Below are positions 26,154 to 35,856 of a DNA stretch of 64,000 bases, piece by piece. The position numbers and the translations under genes were made by a program. Each line of letters opens with the position of its first letter. Positions within the stretch are counted from its first letter, which is position 1. Source of the DNA: Roseococcus suduntuyensis (GTDB taxonomy: Bacteria; Pseudomonadota; Alphaproteobacteria; Acetobacterales; Acetobacteraceae); contig NZ_JACIDJ010000002.1 of the NCBI RefSeq assembly GCF_014196305.1, positions 186,001 to 250,000 on the forward strand, in the 5' to 3' direction. Under the pieces are notes generated by a model. That model was not told the DNA's origin. It saw nothing but the letters and a program-made list of their open reading frames with translations, and made no database searches.

Positions 26154-27343
26154 TGCCCGACGACCATCGCCGCCGCCACGGCTTCTCCACCCGCATGAGC
26201 CATGCCGGGCGCGCGGGCGTGCGCATCCATGGCTTCGTGAACCCGGCGGTGCACCGCGGCTCCACCGTGCTGTTCCCCGATGCGGCCTCGCGCATGGCGG
26301 CCGCGGCCAAGCGCTACGACCAGCACATGACCTATGGCACGCAGGGGGGCCCCACCCACTACGCGCTGGAAGACGTGATCGCGGAGATCGAGGGCGGCAG
26401 CCGCTGCACCATCGTGGGCACGGGCCTCGCCGCCGTGGCCGTTCCGCTGCTGGCCTATCTCAAGGCGGGCGACCATTGCCTGATGCCCGACAGCGTCTAT
26501 GGCCCAGCGCGCAACCTCGCCACCGGCCTCATGAAGGGCTGGGGCATCGAGACGACCTTCTACGATCCTTGCGTGGACGAGGCGGGCATGCGCGCCCTCA
26601 TCCGCCCCAACACCAAGGTGGTCTATACGGAAAGCCCCGGCAGCCACACCTTCGAGGTGCAGGACATCCCGGCCATCTCCCGCGCCGCCCACGCGGCGGG
26701 TGCGAAGGTGATGATGGACAACACCTGGGGCATCCACACCTTCCAGCCCTTCGCGCATGGGGTGGATGTCTCCATCCAGGCGCTGACCAAGTATGTGGGC
26801 GGGCACAGCGACATCCTGCTGGGCAGCGTCACGGTCAACACCGAGGAGGACCATGTCGCGGTGCGCTCCGCCGCCTCCGCCATGGGCCATTACGCGAGCC
26901 CCGACGATTGCTGGCTGGCCCTGCGCGGCGTGCGGACCATGGCAGTGCGGCTCAAGACCCAGGCGGCGGCGGCGCTGGAGATCGCCTCCTGGCTGGAGCA
27001 GCAGCCGCAGATCCAGAAGGTGCTGCACCCCGCGCTCCCCTCGCACCCGCAGCACGCGCTGTTCATGCGGGACTTCACCGGGGCCTGCTCGCTCTTCGGC
27101 ATCGTGCTGGATGCGCGCTATTCCCATGAGGACATGATGCGCTTCGTGGACGGGCTGTCCCTGTTCGGGATCGGCGCGAGCTGGGGCGGGTATGAGAGCC
27201 TGGCCATCCCCACCACCGGCTTCATCACCCGCAGCGCCGGCACCGGCGATTTCGGCGGGCAGACGGTGCGGATCCATATCGGCCTGGAGGACGTAGCCGA
27301 CCTGAAGGCGGACCTGGCGCAGGGCCTGCACGCGCTGGGTTGA
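26153..27343 (+). CDS. metC: Cystathionine beta-lyase
   Basis: The 396-residue Cys/Met-metabolism PLP enzyme cleaves cystathionine to homocysteine, pyruvate and ammonia. The PLP lysine is Lys213 in ALTKYVGGHSD; YGTQGGPT (the YGT phosphate/substrate motif), VYTESPGS and the MMDNTWG aspartate segment are all present. The C-terminal SWGGYESLAIP with a terminal GGQTVRIHIGLED favours beta-lyase over gamma-synthase, although related lyases cannot be excluded. It starts at an ATG overlapping the sulfurtransferase stop. A hairpin follows. Confidence 0.88.
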   Translation: MPDDHRRRHGFSTRMSHAGRAGVRIHGFVNPAVHRGSTVLFPDAASRMAAAAKRYDQHMTYGTQGGPTHYALEDVIAEIEGGSRCTIVGTGLAAVAVPLLAYLKAGDHCLMPDSVYGPARNLATGLMKGWGIETTFYDPCVDEAGMRALIRPNTKVVYTESPGSHTFEVQDIPAISRAAHAAGAKVMMDNTWGIHTFQPFAHGVDVSIQALTKYVGGHSDILLGSVTVNTEEDHVAVRSAASAMGHYASPDDCWLALRGVRTMAVRLKTQAAAALEIASWLEQQPQIQKVLHPALPSHPQHALFMRDFTGACSLFGIVLDARYSHEDMMRFVDGLSLFGIGASWGGYESLAIPTTGFITRSAGTGDFGGQTVRIHIGLEDVADLKADLAQGLHALG

Positions 27344-27349
27344 GAAGCG

Positions 27350-27372
27350 GCGCCTGGGTCCCGCCCGGGCGC
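27350..27372 (+). terminator. Hairpin after the cystathionine beta-lyase gene
   Basis: Bases 27350-27358 pair with 27364-27372 as a 9-bp stem (one G-T wobble) with a 5-nt loop, 7 nt after the stop codon. There is no T-run. It probably ends the four-gene Nudix-AlaX-sulfurtransferase-lyase transcript. Confidence 0.45.
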
Positions 27373-27430
27373 AACCCATTCCTGGAGGTGGCGTTACCGC
27401 GGCTTAACCCTTCGCGAAGGAGGCCGCCGC

Positions 27431-28627
27431 ATGCGCCATTCGAACGCCCGCACGACCCTTCCCATCGCCCGCCGCCCGCTGGGCCGCGCGCTGCTCGGAG
27501 GGGGGCTGATGGCCGCGTTCCTCGCCCCATCGGCCCGTGCCGAACGCCGCACGCTCCGCACGGAGGTGGGCGAGGTCCAGGTGGAGCGTATCGCCCAAGT
27601 GGAGCACCCCTGGGGCCTCGCCTTCCTGGAGGGCGACCGCTTCCTGGTGACGGAACGCAACTCGGGCGCGCTGCGCATGGGCCGGCGTGGCGGTTCGCTC
27701 TCCGATCCGCTGGAAGGCGCGCCCGAGGTCTATCGCTATCCGGGTCCCACCGATCGCAGCCAGGGCGGGATGTTCGACATCGCCCTGCACCCGGACTTCA
27801 ACCAGAACCGCACCATCTTCCTCAGCCATTCGCGCTGGACGGAACAGGGTGCGGGCACCGCCGTCACGCGCGCGCGTCTGACCGAGGGCGACAACCCGCG
27901 CCTTGAGGATGCGCGGAACATCTTCATGATGAACAACCCCGATGGCAGCGGCCTGCATTTCGGCGGGCGCCTCGCCTTCGACCCGCGCGACGGCAGCCTG
28001 CTGCTCTCCATCGGCGACCGGCGGAACATGAACCGCGCCCAGGACGCGAAGGACCATGCGGGCTCCATCATCCGCATGACCACCGATGGCAAGCCGGCGC
28101 CCGGCAACCCCTTCCTCAATGAATCCGACAAGGACCATCACATCTACGCCATCGGCCTGCGGAACGTGCAGGGCATGGCCTTCGACCCGGAATCGCACCA
28201 GCTCTGGGTCAATGACCACGGGCCGCTGCGGGGCGATGAGATCCATCTCATCCGGGCCGGTCGGAACTATGGATGGCCCTATCTCACGGGCGGGCGAGAC
28301 TATTCCGGCGCGCCGCTGGGCGAAGGCACGCGCCGCGAGGGCATGGAGAGCGCCTTCCACATCTTCGAGCGCACCGTGGGCCCGTCGGGGTTGGTGGTGT
28401 ATCGCGGCGACATGTTCCCCGAATGGCGCGGGGCGCTTTTGCATGGCGGCCTCGCGGCCCGCGCCCTGGTTCGGACCCGCATGGCGAATGGACGGGTCGT
28501 CGGCGAGGAATGGATGCTGCGGGACCTCGACCGCCGCATCCGGGACGTGCGCGTCCATCGCGACGGCTCGGTCTGGCTGCTGACCGAGCACGAGGATGGC
28601 GAGGTTCTGCGCGTGTCGCGGGGCTAA
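27431..28627 (+). CDS. PQQ-dependent sugar dehydrogenase, soluble aldose dehydrogenase (YliI)-like
   Basis: The 398-residue secreted beta-propeller of the glucose/sorbosone dehydrogenase family is expected to use PQQ to oxidise aldoses in the periplasm. A signal peptide with an arginine pair (ARRPLGRALLGGG, possibly Tat) ends at ARA near residue 38. Family marks include HPWGLAFL, QGGMFDIALHPDF, LHFGGRLAFDPRDG and GLRNVQGMAFDP, which carry the quinone- and calcium-binding residues in YliI-type enzymes. Its 3' end overlaps the convergent M20 gene by 4 nt. Confidence 0.88.
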   Translation: MRHSNARTTLPIARRPLGRALLGGGLMAAFLAPSARAERRTLRTEVGEVQVERIAQVEHPWGLAFLEGDRFLVTERNSGALRMGRRGGSLSDPLEGAPEVYRYPGPTDRSQGGMFDIALHPDFNQNRTIFLSHSRWTEQGAGTAVTRARLTEGDNPRLEDARNIFMMNNPDGSGLHFGGRLAFDPRDGSLLLSIGDRRNMNRAQDAKDHAGSIIRMTTDGKPAPGNPFLNESDKDHHIYAIGLRNVQGMAFDPESHQLWVNDHGPLRGDEIHLIRAGRNYGWPYLTGGRDYSGAPLGEGTRREGMESAFHIFERTVGPSGLVVYRGDMFPEWRGALLHGGLAARALVRTRMANGRVVGEEWMLRDLDRRIRDVRVHRDGSVWLLTEHEDGEVLRVSRG

Positions 28628-29796
28628 CCCCGCGGCAGTTCCTGCTCCACCAGGCGCGAGAAGAAGCTCGCCCCGATCGGCAGCAGGTCGTCGTTGAAGT
28701 CGTAGGTGGTGGTGTGGGCGGGGCGCTTGCCGCGCTCCCCATCGCGCTGGCCGAGATGGACGAAGCAGCCGGGGCGCTCCAGCAGGAAATAGGCGAAATC
28801 CTCCGCACCCATGGCGGGCGGGCGGTTGCGGATGACGCGCTCGCCGCCCAGCACCTGGCCCACGGCCTTGGCCGCGCGTTCGGCCTCGTTCGCGTGGTTC
28901 ACGGTGGGCGGGTAGCCGCGGCGGTAGGTGACCGTCACCTCGGCATCGTGCATGGCCCCCACCCCGGTCGCGATCTGGGTGATGAGGCGCTCCATCTCCG
29001 CCCGCGTCTCGGCCTTCAGCGTGCGCACGGTGCCACGGATTTCGGCCGTGTCCGGGATGACGTTGCTGGCGGTGCCGGCGTGGAACTGGCAGAGGCTGAT
29101 CACCGCGCTGTCCAGCGGGTCCACGCGGCGCGCCACCAGGGCCTGCAGGTTCACCACGATCTGCGCCCCCACCAGCACCGGATCAATGCCGATATGCGGC
29201 CGCGCGGCGTGGCCGCCCCGCCCGCGCACATGGATCGTCACGCCGTCCGCCGCGGCCAGCACGGGGCCGGCCACCACCGCCGCCTCGCCCAGCGGCAGGT
29301 TGGAGGCGTTGTGGACGCCATAGACGGTGTCGAAGGGGAAGCGGTCCAGCAGGCCATCGTCCAGCATGCGCTTGGCCCCTGCCCCACCCTCTTCCGCCGG
29401 CTGGAAGATGAAGACCACGGTGCCGTCGAAATTGCGCGTCTCCGCGAGATACTTGGCCGCGCCCAGCAGCATGGTCGTGTGCCCGTCATGGCCGCAGGCG
29501 TGCATCTTGCCGGGCGCGGTCGAGGCATAGGGCAGCCCCGTCTCCTCCGGCATGGGCAGGGCGTCCATGTCGGCGCGCAACCCGATGGCGCGCCCGCCGC
29601 TGCCGCTGCGCAGAACGCCCACGACACCCGTCGCACCCAGGCCGCGATGCACCTCGATGCCCCATTCCGCGAGCTTGGTGGCCACGATCTCGCTGGTGCG
29701 GTGCTCCTCGTAGCTCAGTTCGGGGTGGGCGTGGATGTCCTGCCGCCAGGCGGTCATCTCGGCGTGGAAATCGGCGATGCGGTTGATGATGGGCAT
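28624..29796 (-). CDS. M20-family amidohydrolase (aminoacylase / hippurate hydrolase type)
   Basis: The 390-residue metallopeptidase-fold enzyme hydrolyses N-acyl amino acids. Metal ligands are visible in HACGHDGHTT (Cys and His), QPAEEGGAG (Glu), GVHNASNLP (His) and the C-terminal PAMGAEDFAYF. The small lid domain sits in the middle. The ATG at 29796 has a GAGGTG ribosome site; an upstream in-frame ATG at 29829 does not. The substrate cannot be assigned. Confidence 0.9.
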   Translation of the reverse strand: MPIINRIADFHAEMTAWRQDIHAHPELSYEEHRTSEIVATKLAEWGIEVHRGLGATGVVGVLRSGSGGRAIGLRADMDALPMPEETGLPYASTAPGKMHACGHDGHTTMLLGAAKYLAETRNFDGTVVFIFQPAEEGGAGAKRMLDDGLLDRFPFDTVYGVHNASNLPLGEAAVVAGPVLAAADGVTIHVRGRGGHAARPHIGIDPVLVGAQIVVNLQALVARRVDPLDSAVISLCQFHAGTASNVIPDTAEIRGTVRTLKAETRAEMERLITQIATGVGAMHDAEVTVTYRRGYPPTVNHANEAERAAKAVGQVLGGERVIRNRPPAMGAEDFAYFLLERPGCFVHLGQRDGERGKRPAHTTTYDFNDDLLPIGASFFSRLVEQELPRG

Positions 29797-29834
29797 GGGC
29801 GGCACCTCGGACACAAGGAAGGGGGACATGAGAA

Positions 29835-29861
29835 GGGGCGCCGAGCATCGCCCGGCGCCCC
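29835..29861 (-). terminator. Rho-independent-type hairpin of the secreted-protein gene
   Basis: ggggcgccg (29835-29843) and cggcgcccc (29853-29861) form a perfect 9-bp stem with a 9-nt loop. It lies 24 nt beyond the stop of the minus-strand gene ending at 29886. On that strand the stem is followed by TTCTC, a weak T-rich tail. Confidence 0.6.
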
Positions 29862-29885
29862 CTATTCGTCACTCCCCTGGCGGGC

Positions 29886-30356
29886 TCAGCGCCGGGGCGG
29901 GATTTCCGAAACGCCCAGGCGCGCGGGCGCCGTGCCGCCCTCGAAGACGCCGACCCAGATGTCGTACTGGCCCGAGGCGGGGCGCTGCAGCACGATGCCG
30001 GGGTCGAGGCCGATGAAGTCATCGTTGCAGACCCAGGACCCGTCCGGCAGGTTCACCACCAGCGTCGTGTCGCGGCTGGAATTGGCGAAGATGTAAAGCG
30101 GGAAGCCACCCGCCGTGTAGTTCAGCCGCACGTCCGGAGCATCGGCGATGCTGCCCGCGCAATCGCGCCCGAGGCGGCCGGCCGGGATGTTGCCGCCCGC
30201 CACCAAATCGACATGTTGCGGGTCGGGCATGAAGCCGGCCGTCAGGTTCAGCGTGCCGAAGGCAGGAGGCAGGTTGAAGTTCTGCGCCAGGACGGGGGCG
30301 GCAAGTGCGGCGACGCCCAGGGCGGCAGCGCCCAGGACCATGTGAGAAACGCGCAT
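29886..30356 (-). CDS. Secreted protein of unknown function, possible PPC-like beta-sandwich
   Basis: The 156-residue protein has a clear Sec signal peptide (a hydrophobic run of alanines, leucines and valines ending VLA before residue 24). The mature part contains two cysteines (GRDCAG, SWVCND), a DTTLVVNLPDGSW strand, and the ending SGQYDIWVGVFEG. That pattern recalls pre-peptidase C-terminal-like and related beta-sandwich domains that bind calcium through Asp pairs. I do not recognise a specific family. It has its own terminator and divergent promoter space, so it is a stand-alone gene. Confidence 0.75.
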   Translation of the reverse strand: MRVSHMVLGAAALGVAALAAPVLAQNFNLPPAFGTLNLTAGFMPDPQHVDLVAGGNIPAGRLGRDCAGSIADAPDVRLNYTAGGFPLYIFANSSRDTTLVVNLPDGSWVCNDDFIGLDPGIVLQRPASGQYDIWVGVFEGGTAPARLGVSEIPPRR

Positions 30357-30479
30357 TGGCGCATAGCCTTCTGTCTGGTGTTTCCGGGGTTGCAACCATA
30401 GCGTGCTGTCTCATGACACGGCAAGGTGACCCCCGGACCGGGGCTTCCGCCTGGACGCGAGGGGCGCATACTTGGCGCC

Positions 30480-31961
<1,482 letters not shown>

Positions 31962-31993
31962 CCGCGCGCGCGGGCGGTGCCGAACTGCGCCTG

Positions 31994-33388
31994 ATGAACA
32001 CCTTCCACCTCGGCAATGGCGCGGGCTTTTCGGGCGACCGCGTGGACGCCCCCATCCCCGTGCTGCGCAGCCTGATCGCGCGCGGCGGCCCGTCCGCCAT
32101 GTTCTTCGAGACGCTGGGCGAACGGACGGTGGCACTCGCCCATCTCGAGAAGCGCGCCAACCCCGCCCGCGGCTACGAGCCCATGCTGGAGCGGCTGCTG
32201 GACCCCATCCTGGTGGACGCCCATGCCCATCGCATCCCGCTGCTGGGCAATTGGGGGGCCGCCAACCCGCCCGCCGCCGCTCTGGCGGTGGCAAGGCTCG
32301 CCCTGGCCAAGGGGCTGCCTGATTTGCGGATCGGGCTTGTGGAGGGCGATGACGTGACGCCGCTGGTCGCCGGCGGCCAACTGCCCGTGCACGAGGCCGA
32401 TGCCGGGCTGGACATGGGTGCCTGGTCGCTCATCGCCGCCAACGCCTATATCGGCGCCGAGCCGCTGGTGGAGGCGCTGGCCCAGGGCGCCGATGTGGTC
32501 GTGGCCGGGCGCACCAGCGACCCGGCGCTGGCCATCGCCCCCCTCGCCCACCATTTCGGCTGGCGCTTCGATGATTGGGAGCGCCTGGCCCTGGGTGCGG
32601 CCACCGGCCATCTGCTGGAATGCGGCAGCCAGGTCACGGGCGGGGTCTTCTGGGACCCGGGCTTCAAGGACATCCCCGACCCCGCCAATATCGGCTTTCC
32701 CATCGCGGAGGTGACGGAGGGCGGTGGCCTCGTCATCACCAAGCCCGAGGGCACGGGCGGCATCGTGGACCTTCGCACGGTGAAGGAGCAGCTGCTCTAT
32801 GAACTGCACGACCCGGCCCACTATATCACCCCCGACGTGGTGCTGGACATCACGCAATGCCGTCTCGAACAGGTGGGGCCGGACCGTGTGGCGGTCCATG
32901 GGCTGCGCGGCGCGCCCCGCCCCGACACGCTGAAAGTGACGGCGAGCTTCGAGGGAAGTTGGCTGGGCGAGGGCGAGGTCTCGGTCGCCGGACCCAACGC
33001 GCTGGCCCGCGCCCGTGCCACGGCCGATGTGCTGCTGGAACGGATGAAGCGGCGTGGCCTCGATGTGCGGGCGCGGGTGGACCTGATCGGCGTCGCCTCC
33101 GTGCATGATGATGACGGGGGCAGCCTCTGGCGCGGCTACAACGGCCCCGAACCGCAGGACATCCGCATTCGCCTGGCCGTCGAGGCGCGCACCCGTGACG
33201 ACGCCGACCAGGCCGCGCGCGAAGTGCTGGCCATGCTCTGCTGCGGCACCGCCGGCACCGGCGGCGCCAGGTGGCGCGTGACGCCGCGCATCCTCACCCG
33301 CAGCCACCTCGTCCTGCGGGAGCGCGTGCCCACCCGTGTCACCACGCTCACGGCCCGCGACATGGCGGCAAGGGAGATCGCGGCATGA
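31994..33388 (+). CDS. AtuA-type protein (acyclic terpene utilisation family, DUF1446)
   Basis: The 464-residue protein starts with the family signature LGNGAGFSGDR and has FETLGERTVALAHL, NWGAANPPAAA and VVAGRTSDPALAIAP, matching the AtuA family. AtuA is linked to citronellol/geraniol degradation in Pseudomonas, but the enzymatic reaction is unknown and the other atu genes are absent here. Many relatives are longer, with a C-terminal domain that is encoded here by the separate overlapping gene. The ATG at 31994 replaces a much longer upstream reading that overlaps glpK. Confidence 0.85.
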   Translation: MNTFHLGNGAGFSGDRVDAPIPVLRSLIARGGPSAMFFETLGERTVALAHLEKRANPARGYEPMLERLLDPILVDAHAHRIPLLGNWGAANPPAAALAVARLALAKGLPDLRIGLVEGDDVTPLVAGGQLPVHEADAGLDMGAWSLIAANAYIGAEPLVEALAQGADVVVAGRTSDPALAIAPLAHHFGWRFDDWERLALGAATGHLLECGSQVTGGVFWDPGFKDIPDPANIGFPIAEVTEGGGLVITKPEGTGGIVDLRTVKEQLLYELHDPAHYITPDVVLDITQCRLEQVGPDRVAVHGLRGAPRPDTLKVTASFEGSWLGEGEVSVAGPNALARARATADVLLERMKRRGLDVRARVDLIGVASVHDDDGGSLWRGYNGPEPQDIRIRLAVEARTRDDADQAAREVLAMLCCGTAGTGGARWRVTPRILTRSHLVLRERVPTRVTTLTARDMAAREIAA

Positions 33389-33705
33389 AGGAGGTTGCGC
33401 TGCACGCGCTCGCGCACAGCCGCGCGGGCGACAAGGGCAACCGGCTGAACATGTCGCTGATCCCCTACGACCCCGCGCATTACGAGCTGATCGCGGCGCA
33501 GGTGACGGAGGCGCGCGTGCTGGACCTGTTCCGCCACCGCGGGGCCACCCACTGCACGCGCCATGACCTGCCCAACCTGCACGCCTTCAACTTCGTGGTG
33601 GAGGAGGTGCTGGAGGGCGGCGTCAATGGCAGCCTGAACCTCGACGGCCACGGCAAGACGCACAGCTTCCGCCTGCTGGAGCTGACCATTCGCCTTCCGG
33701 CATGA
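33385..33705 (+). CDS. AtuA-associated small protein (C-terminal AtuA-like domain)
   Basis: The 106-residue protein begins EVALHALAHSRAGDKGNRLN, the hallmark of the domain found fused at the C-terminus of AtuA relatives or encoded just after them. It overlaps the AtuA gene by 4 nt, so the two are co-translated and probably form one complex. The reaction is unknown. A 172-nt gap with a weak 6-bp hairpin (33712-33717 with 33728-33733) separates it from kaiC. Confidence 0.85.
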   Translation: MKEVALHALAHSRAGDKGNRLNMSLIPYDPAHYELIAAQVTEARVLDLFRHRGATHCTRHDLPNLHAFNFVVEEVLEGGVNGSLNLDGHGKTHSFRLLELTIRLPA

Positions 33706-33877
33706 AGCGGCCGGGCCTGCCATCCCGGGCCCGCCCCAATCCCGCCATGAGGTTGCGGCAAGAGGCCGCCCTGCGAGATTGCGAGTGGGGCGATGGCCCC
33801 GCCCAGGCCGCCCTTCCCGTGGCCCGACCGCGCCCGCACGGCCCTTGTTCAATGCTCCATCACGGATGGAAATCTTG

Positions 33878-35572
33878 ATGCACGCCCCGCCCAGCCTTCC
33901 CAAATCCCTGACGGGCATCGAGGGATTTGACGACCTGACCCTGGGCGGCCTGCCGACGGGTCGCCCCTCCATCGTCTGCGGCTCCGCCGGCTGCGGCAAG
34001 ACGCTCTTCGCCACCACCTTCCTGGTGCATGGCGCGCGCGACTACGATGAGCCCGGCGTCTTCGTCTCCTTCGAGGAACGGCCGGCCGACATCATCGCCA
34101 ACGTGGCCTCGCTGGGCTTCGACATGGACCGCCTCATCGCCGAGGAAAAGCTGGCGATGGAGCACATCGCCATCAACCCCGCGGAGCTCGCGGAAATCGG
34201 CGACTATGATCTCGAAGGCCTCTTCCTGCGGCTGGAGCTGGCCATTGACGCGGTGGGGGCCAGGCGTGTCGTCCTCGACACCATCGAGAGCCTGTTTTCC
34301 GCCTTCACGAACCAGGCGGTGCTGCGGGCGGAGCTGCGGCGCCTGTTCGACTGGCTGAAGGACCGCGGGCTGACCACCGTCATCACCGCCGAGCGCGGCG
34401 ATGGCACGCTGACGCGGCAGGGGCTGGAGGAATACGTCTCGGATTGCGTGATCCTGCTGGACCATCGCGTGCACAACCAGATCTCCACACGGCGCATGCG
34501 GATCGTGAAGTATCGCGGCACCGCGCATGGGACGAATGAATACCCCTTCCTGATCGACCGCGACGGGTTCTCGGTGCTGCCGGTCGGCTCCCTTGGCCTG
34601 AACCACCAGGTCTTCGAGGAACGGATCGCCTCGGGCGTCGTGGACCTGGATGCGATGATCCAGGGCGGGGGGTTCCACCGCGCCTCCTCCATCCTGGTCT
34701 CGGGCGTGGCGGGGGCGGGGAAATCCTCCCTGGCGGCCAGCTTCCTGCATGCCGCCGCCGCGCGCGGCGAACGCGCGATCTACTTCTCCTTCGAGGAGGC
34801 GGAGCGGCAGATCGTCCGCAACATGCGCTCCATCGGGCTCGACCTGGAGCCCTTCCTCGCACAGGGCCTCATCCGCTTCATCTCCGCGCGGCCCACCTTC
34901 TACAGCCTGGAGATGCACCTCGCGATCATGCTGCGCGAGGTGCAGAAATTCCGGCCGCAGCTGGTGGTGCTGGACCCCATCTCCGCCTTCATGGAAAGCG
35001 GCGACCCGTTGGAGGTGCAGTCCATGCTCCTGCGGATGGTGGACTTCCTCAAGAGCAGCGGCATCACCGGCGTCTTCACCCACCTGATGCACACCCAGGG
35101 CGGCGACTACGCCACGGATGTCGGGCTGTCCTCCCTGATGGATGGCTGGGTGCTGATGCTCAACCGAGAGGTCGGTGGGGAGTTCAACCGGGAACTCTAT
35201 CTGCTCAAGGCGCGGGGAACCGCGCATTCGAACCAGGTGCGCGAATTCGTGATGAACGACCAGGGCATCCAGCTGCTGCCACCCTATCTGGGCGAGGGCG
35301 GCGCCGTCACCGGCTCCACGCGCCGTGCCGAAGAGGCACGCACGCGCCGCGCCGCGGCCGAGCGTGCGGCTCAGTTGGAGCGCGCGCGCATCCAGATCGA
35401 CATCCGCCGCCGCAAGGCGGCCGCGCAGATCGAGGCCCTGCAGGCCGAGCTTGCGGGATATGAGGCGGAGATGGCGAGCGCCGCTTCCGCCGAGACCGAA
35501 TACCAGCGACGGGCGGCGGATGATGCCGCCGTCATGCAGATGAGTCGCCGCGGCGACGGGAAGACGACATGA
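33878..35572 (+). CDS. kaiC: KaiC-type circadian clock ATPase/autokinase
   Basis: The 564-residue RecA-fold protein has two KaiC domains. CI has Walker A GSAGCGKT (35-42) and catalytic Glu66-Glu67. CII has Walker A GVAGAGKS (276-283) and Glu306-Glu307. In cyanobacterial KaiC the CII phosphorylation sites are adjacent Ser431-Thr432; the matching stretch here reads GLSSLMDG with Ser418-Ser419, so two serines occupy that place. After about residue 480 comes an Ala/Arg/Glu-rich, probably coiled-coil tail instead of the cyanobacterial KaiA-binding tail. The ATG at 33878 follows a GGATGGA site. It is coupled to kaiB and a histidine kinase by 4-nt overlaps; no kaiA is present. Confidence 0.93.
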   Translation: MHAPPSLPKSLTGIEGFDDLTLGGLPTGRPSIVCGSAGCGKTLFATTFLVHGARDYDEPGVFVSFEERPADIIANVASLGFDMDRLIAEEKLAMEHIAINPAELAEIGDYDLEGLFLRLELAIDAVGARRVVLDTIESLFSAFTNQAVLRAELRRLFDWLKDRGLTTVITAERGDGTLTRQGLEEYVSDCVILLDHRVHNQISTRRMRIVKYRGTAHGTNEYPFLIDRDGFSVLPVGSLGLNHQVFEERIASGVVDLDAMIQGGGFHRASSILVSGVAGAGKSSLAASFLHAAAARGERAIYFSFEEAERQIVRNMRSIGLDLEPFLAQGLIRFISARPTFYSLEMHLAIMLREVQKFRPQLVVLDPISAFMESGDPLEVQSMLLRMVDFLKSSGITGVFTHLMHTQGGDYATDVGLSSLMDGWVLMLNREVGGEFNRELYLLKARGTAHSNQVREFVMNDQGIQLLPPYLGEGGAVTGSTRRAEEARTRRAAAERAAQLERARIQIDIRRRKAAAQIEALQAELAGYEAEMASAASAETEYQRRAADDAAVMQMSRRGDGKTT

Positions 35573-35856
35573 ACGACACGCCGCAACCCAGGAAGCTGAC
35601 CCTCTACGTGGCCGGCCAGACCCCGAAATCCATCGCGGCCATCGCCAACCTCAAGGCGATCGTGGCGGGCCCCCTGGCCGGACAATACGAGATCGAGGTC
35701 ATTGACCTGCGGCAGAACCCGAAGCTCGCGAAGGAGCACAGCATCGTCGCCATCCCGACCCTGGTGCGGGAATTGCCGGTGCCCATCCGCAAGGTGATCG
35801 GCGACCTCTCCGACGTGGAGAAGGTGCTGGTGGCGCTGAAGGTGCAGGGCGAATGA
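35569..35856 (+). CDS. kaiB: Circadian clock protein KaiB
   Basis: The 95-residue thioredoxin-like protein has [44 protein letters not shown] and VEKVLVAL, which match KaiB along its full length apart from the acidic cyanobacterial C-tail. KaiB switches fold and binds the CI ring of KaiC, lowering its phosphorylation. It overlaps kaiC upstream and the kinase gene downstream by ATGA, implying a joint output module. Confidence 0.94.
   Translation: MNDTPQPRKLTLYVAGQTPKSIAAIANLKAIVAGPLAGQYEIEVIDLRQNPKLAKEHSIVAIPTLVRELPVPIRKVIGDLSDVEKVLVALKVQGE

Noticed and set aside
26093-27379. 428-codon open frame opposite metC
   Set aside because: Shadow of a gene with an intact PLP lysine motif; no ribosome site or domain in the antisense frame.
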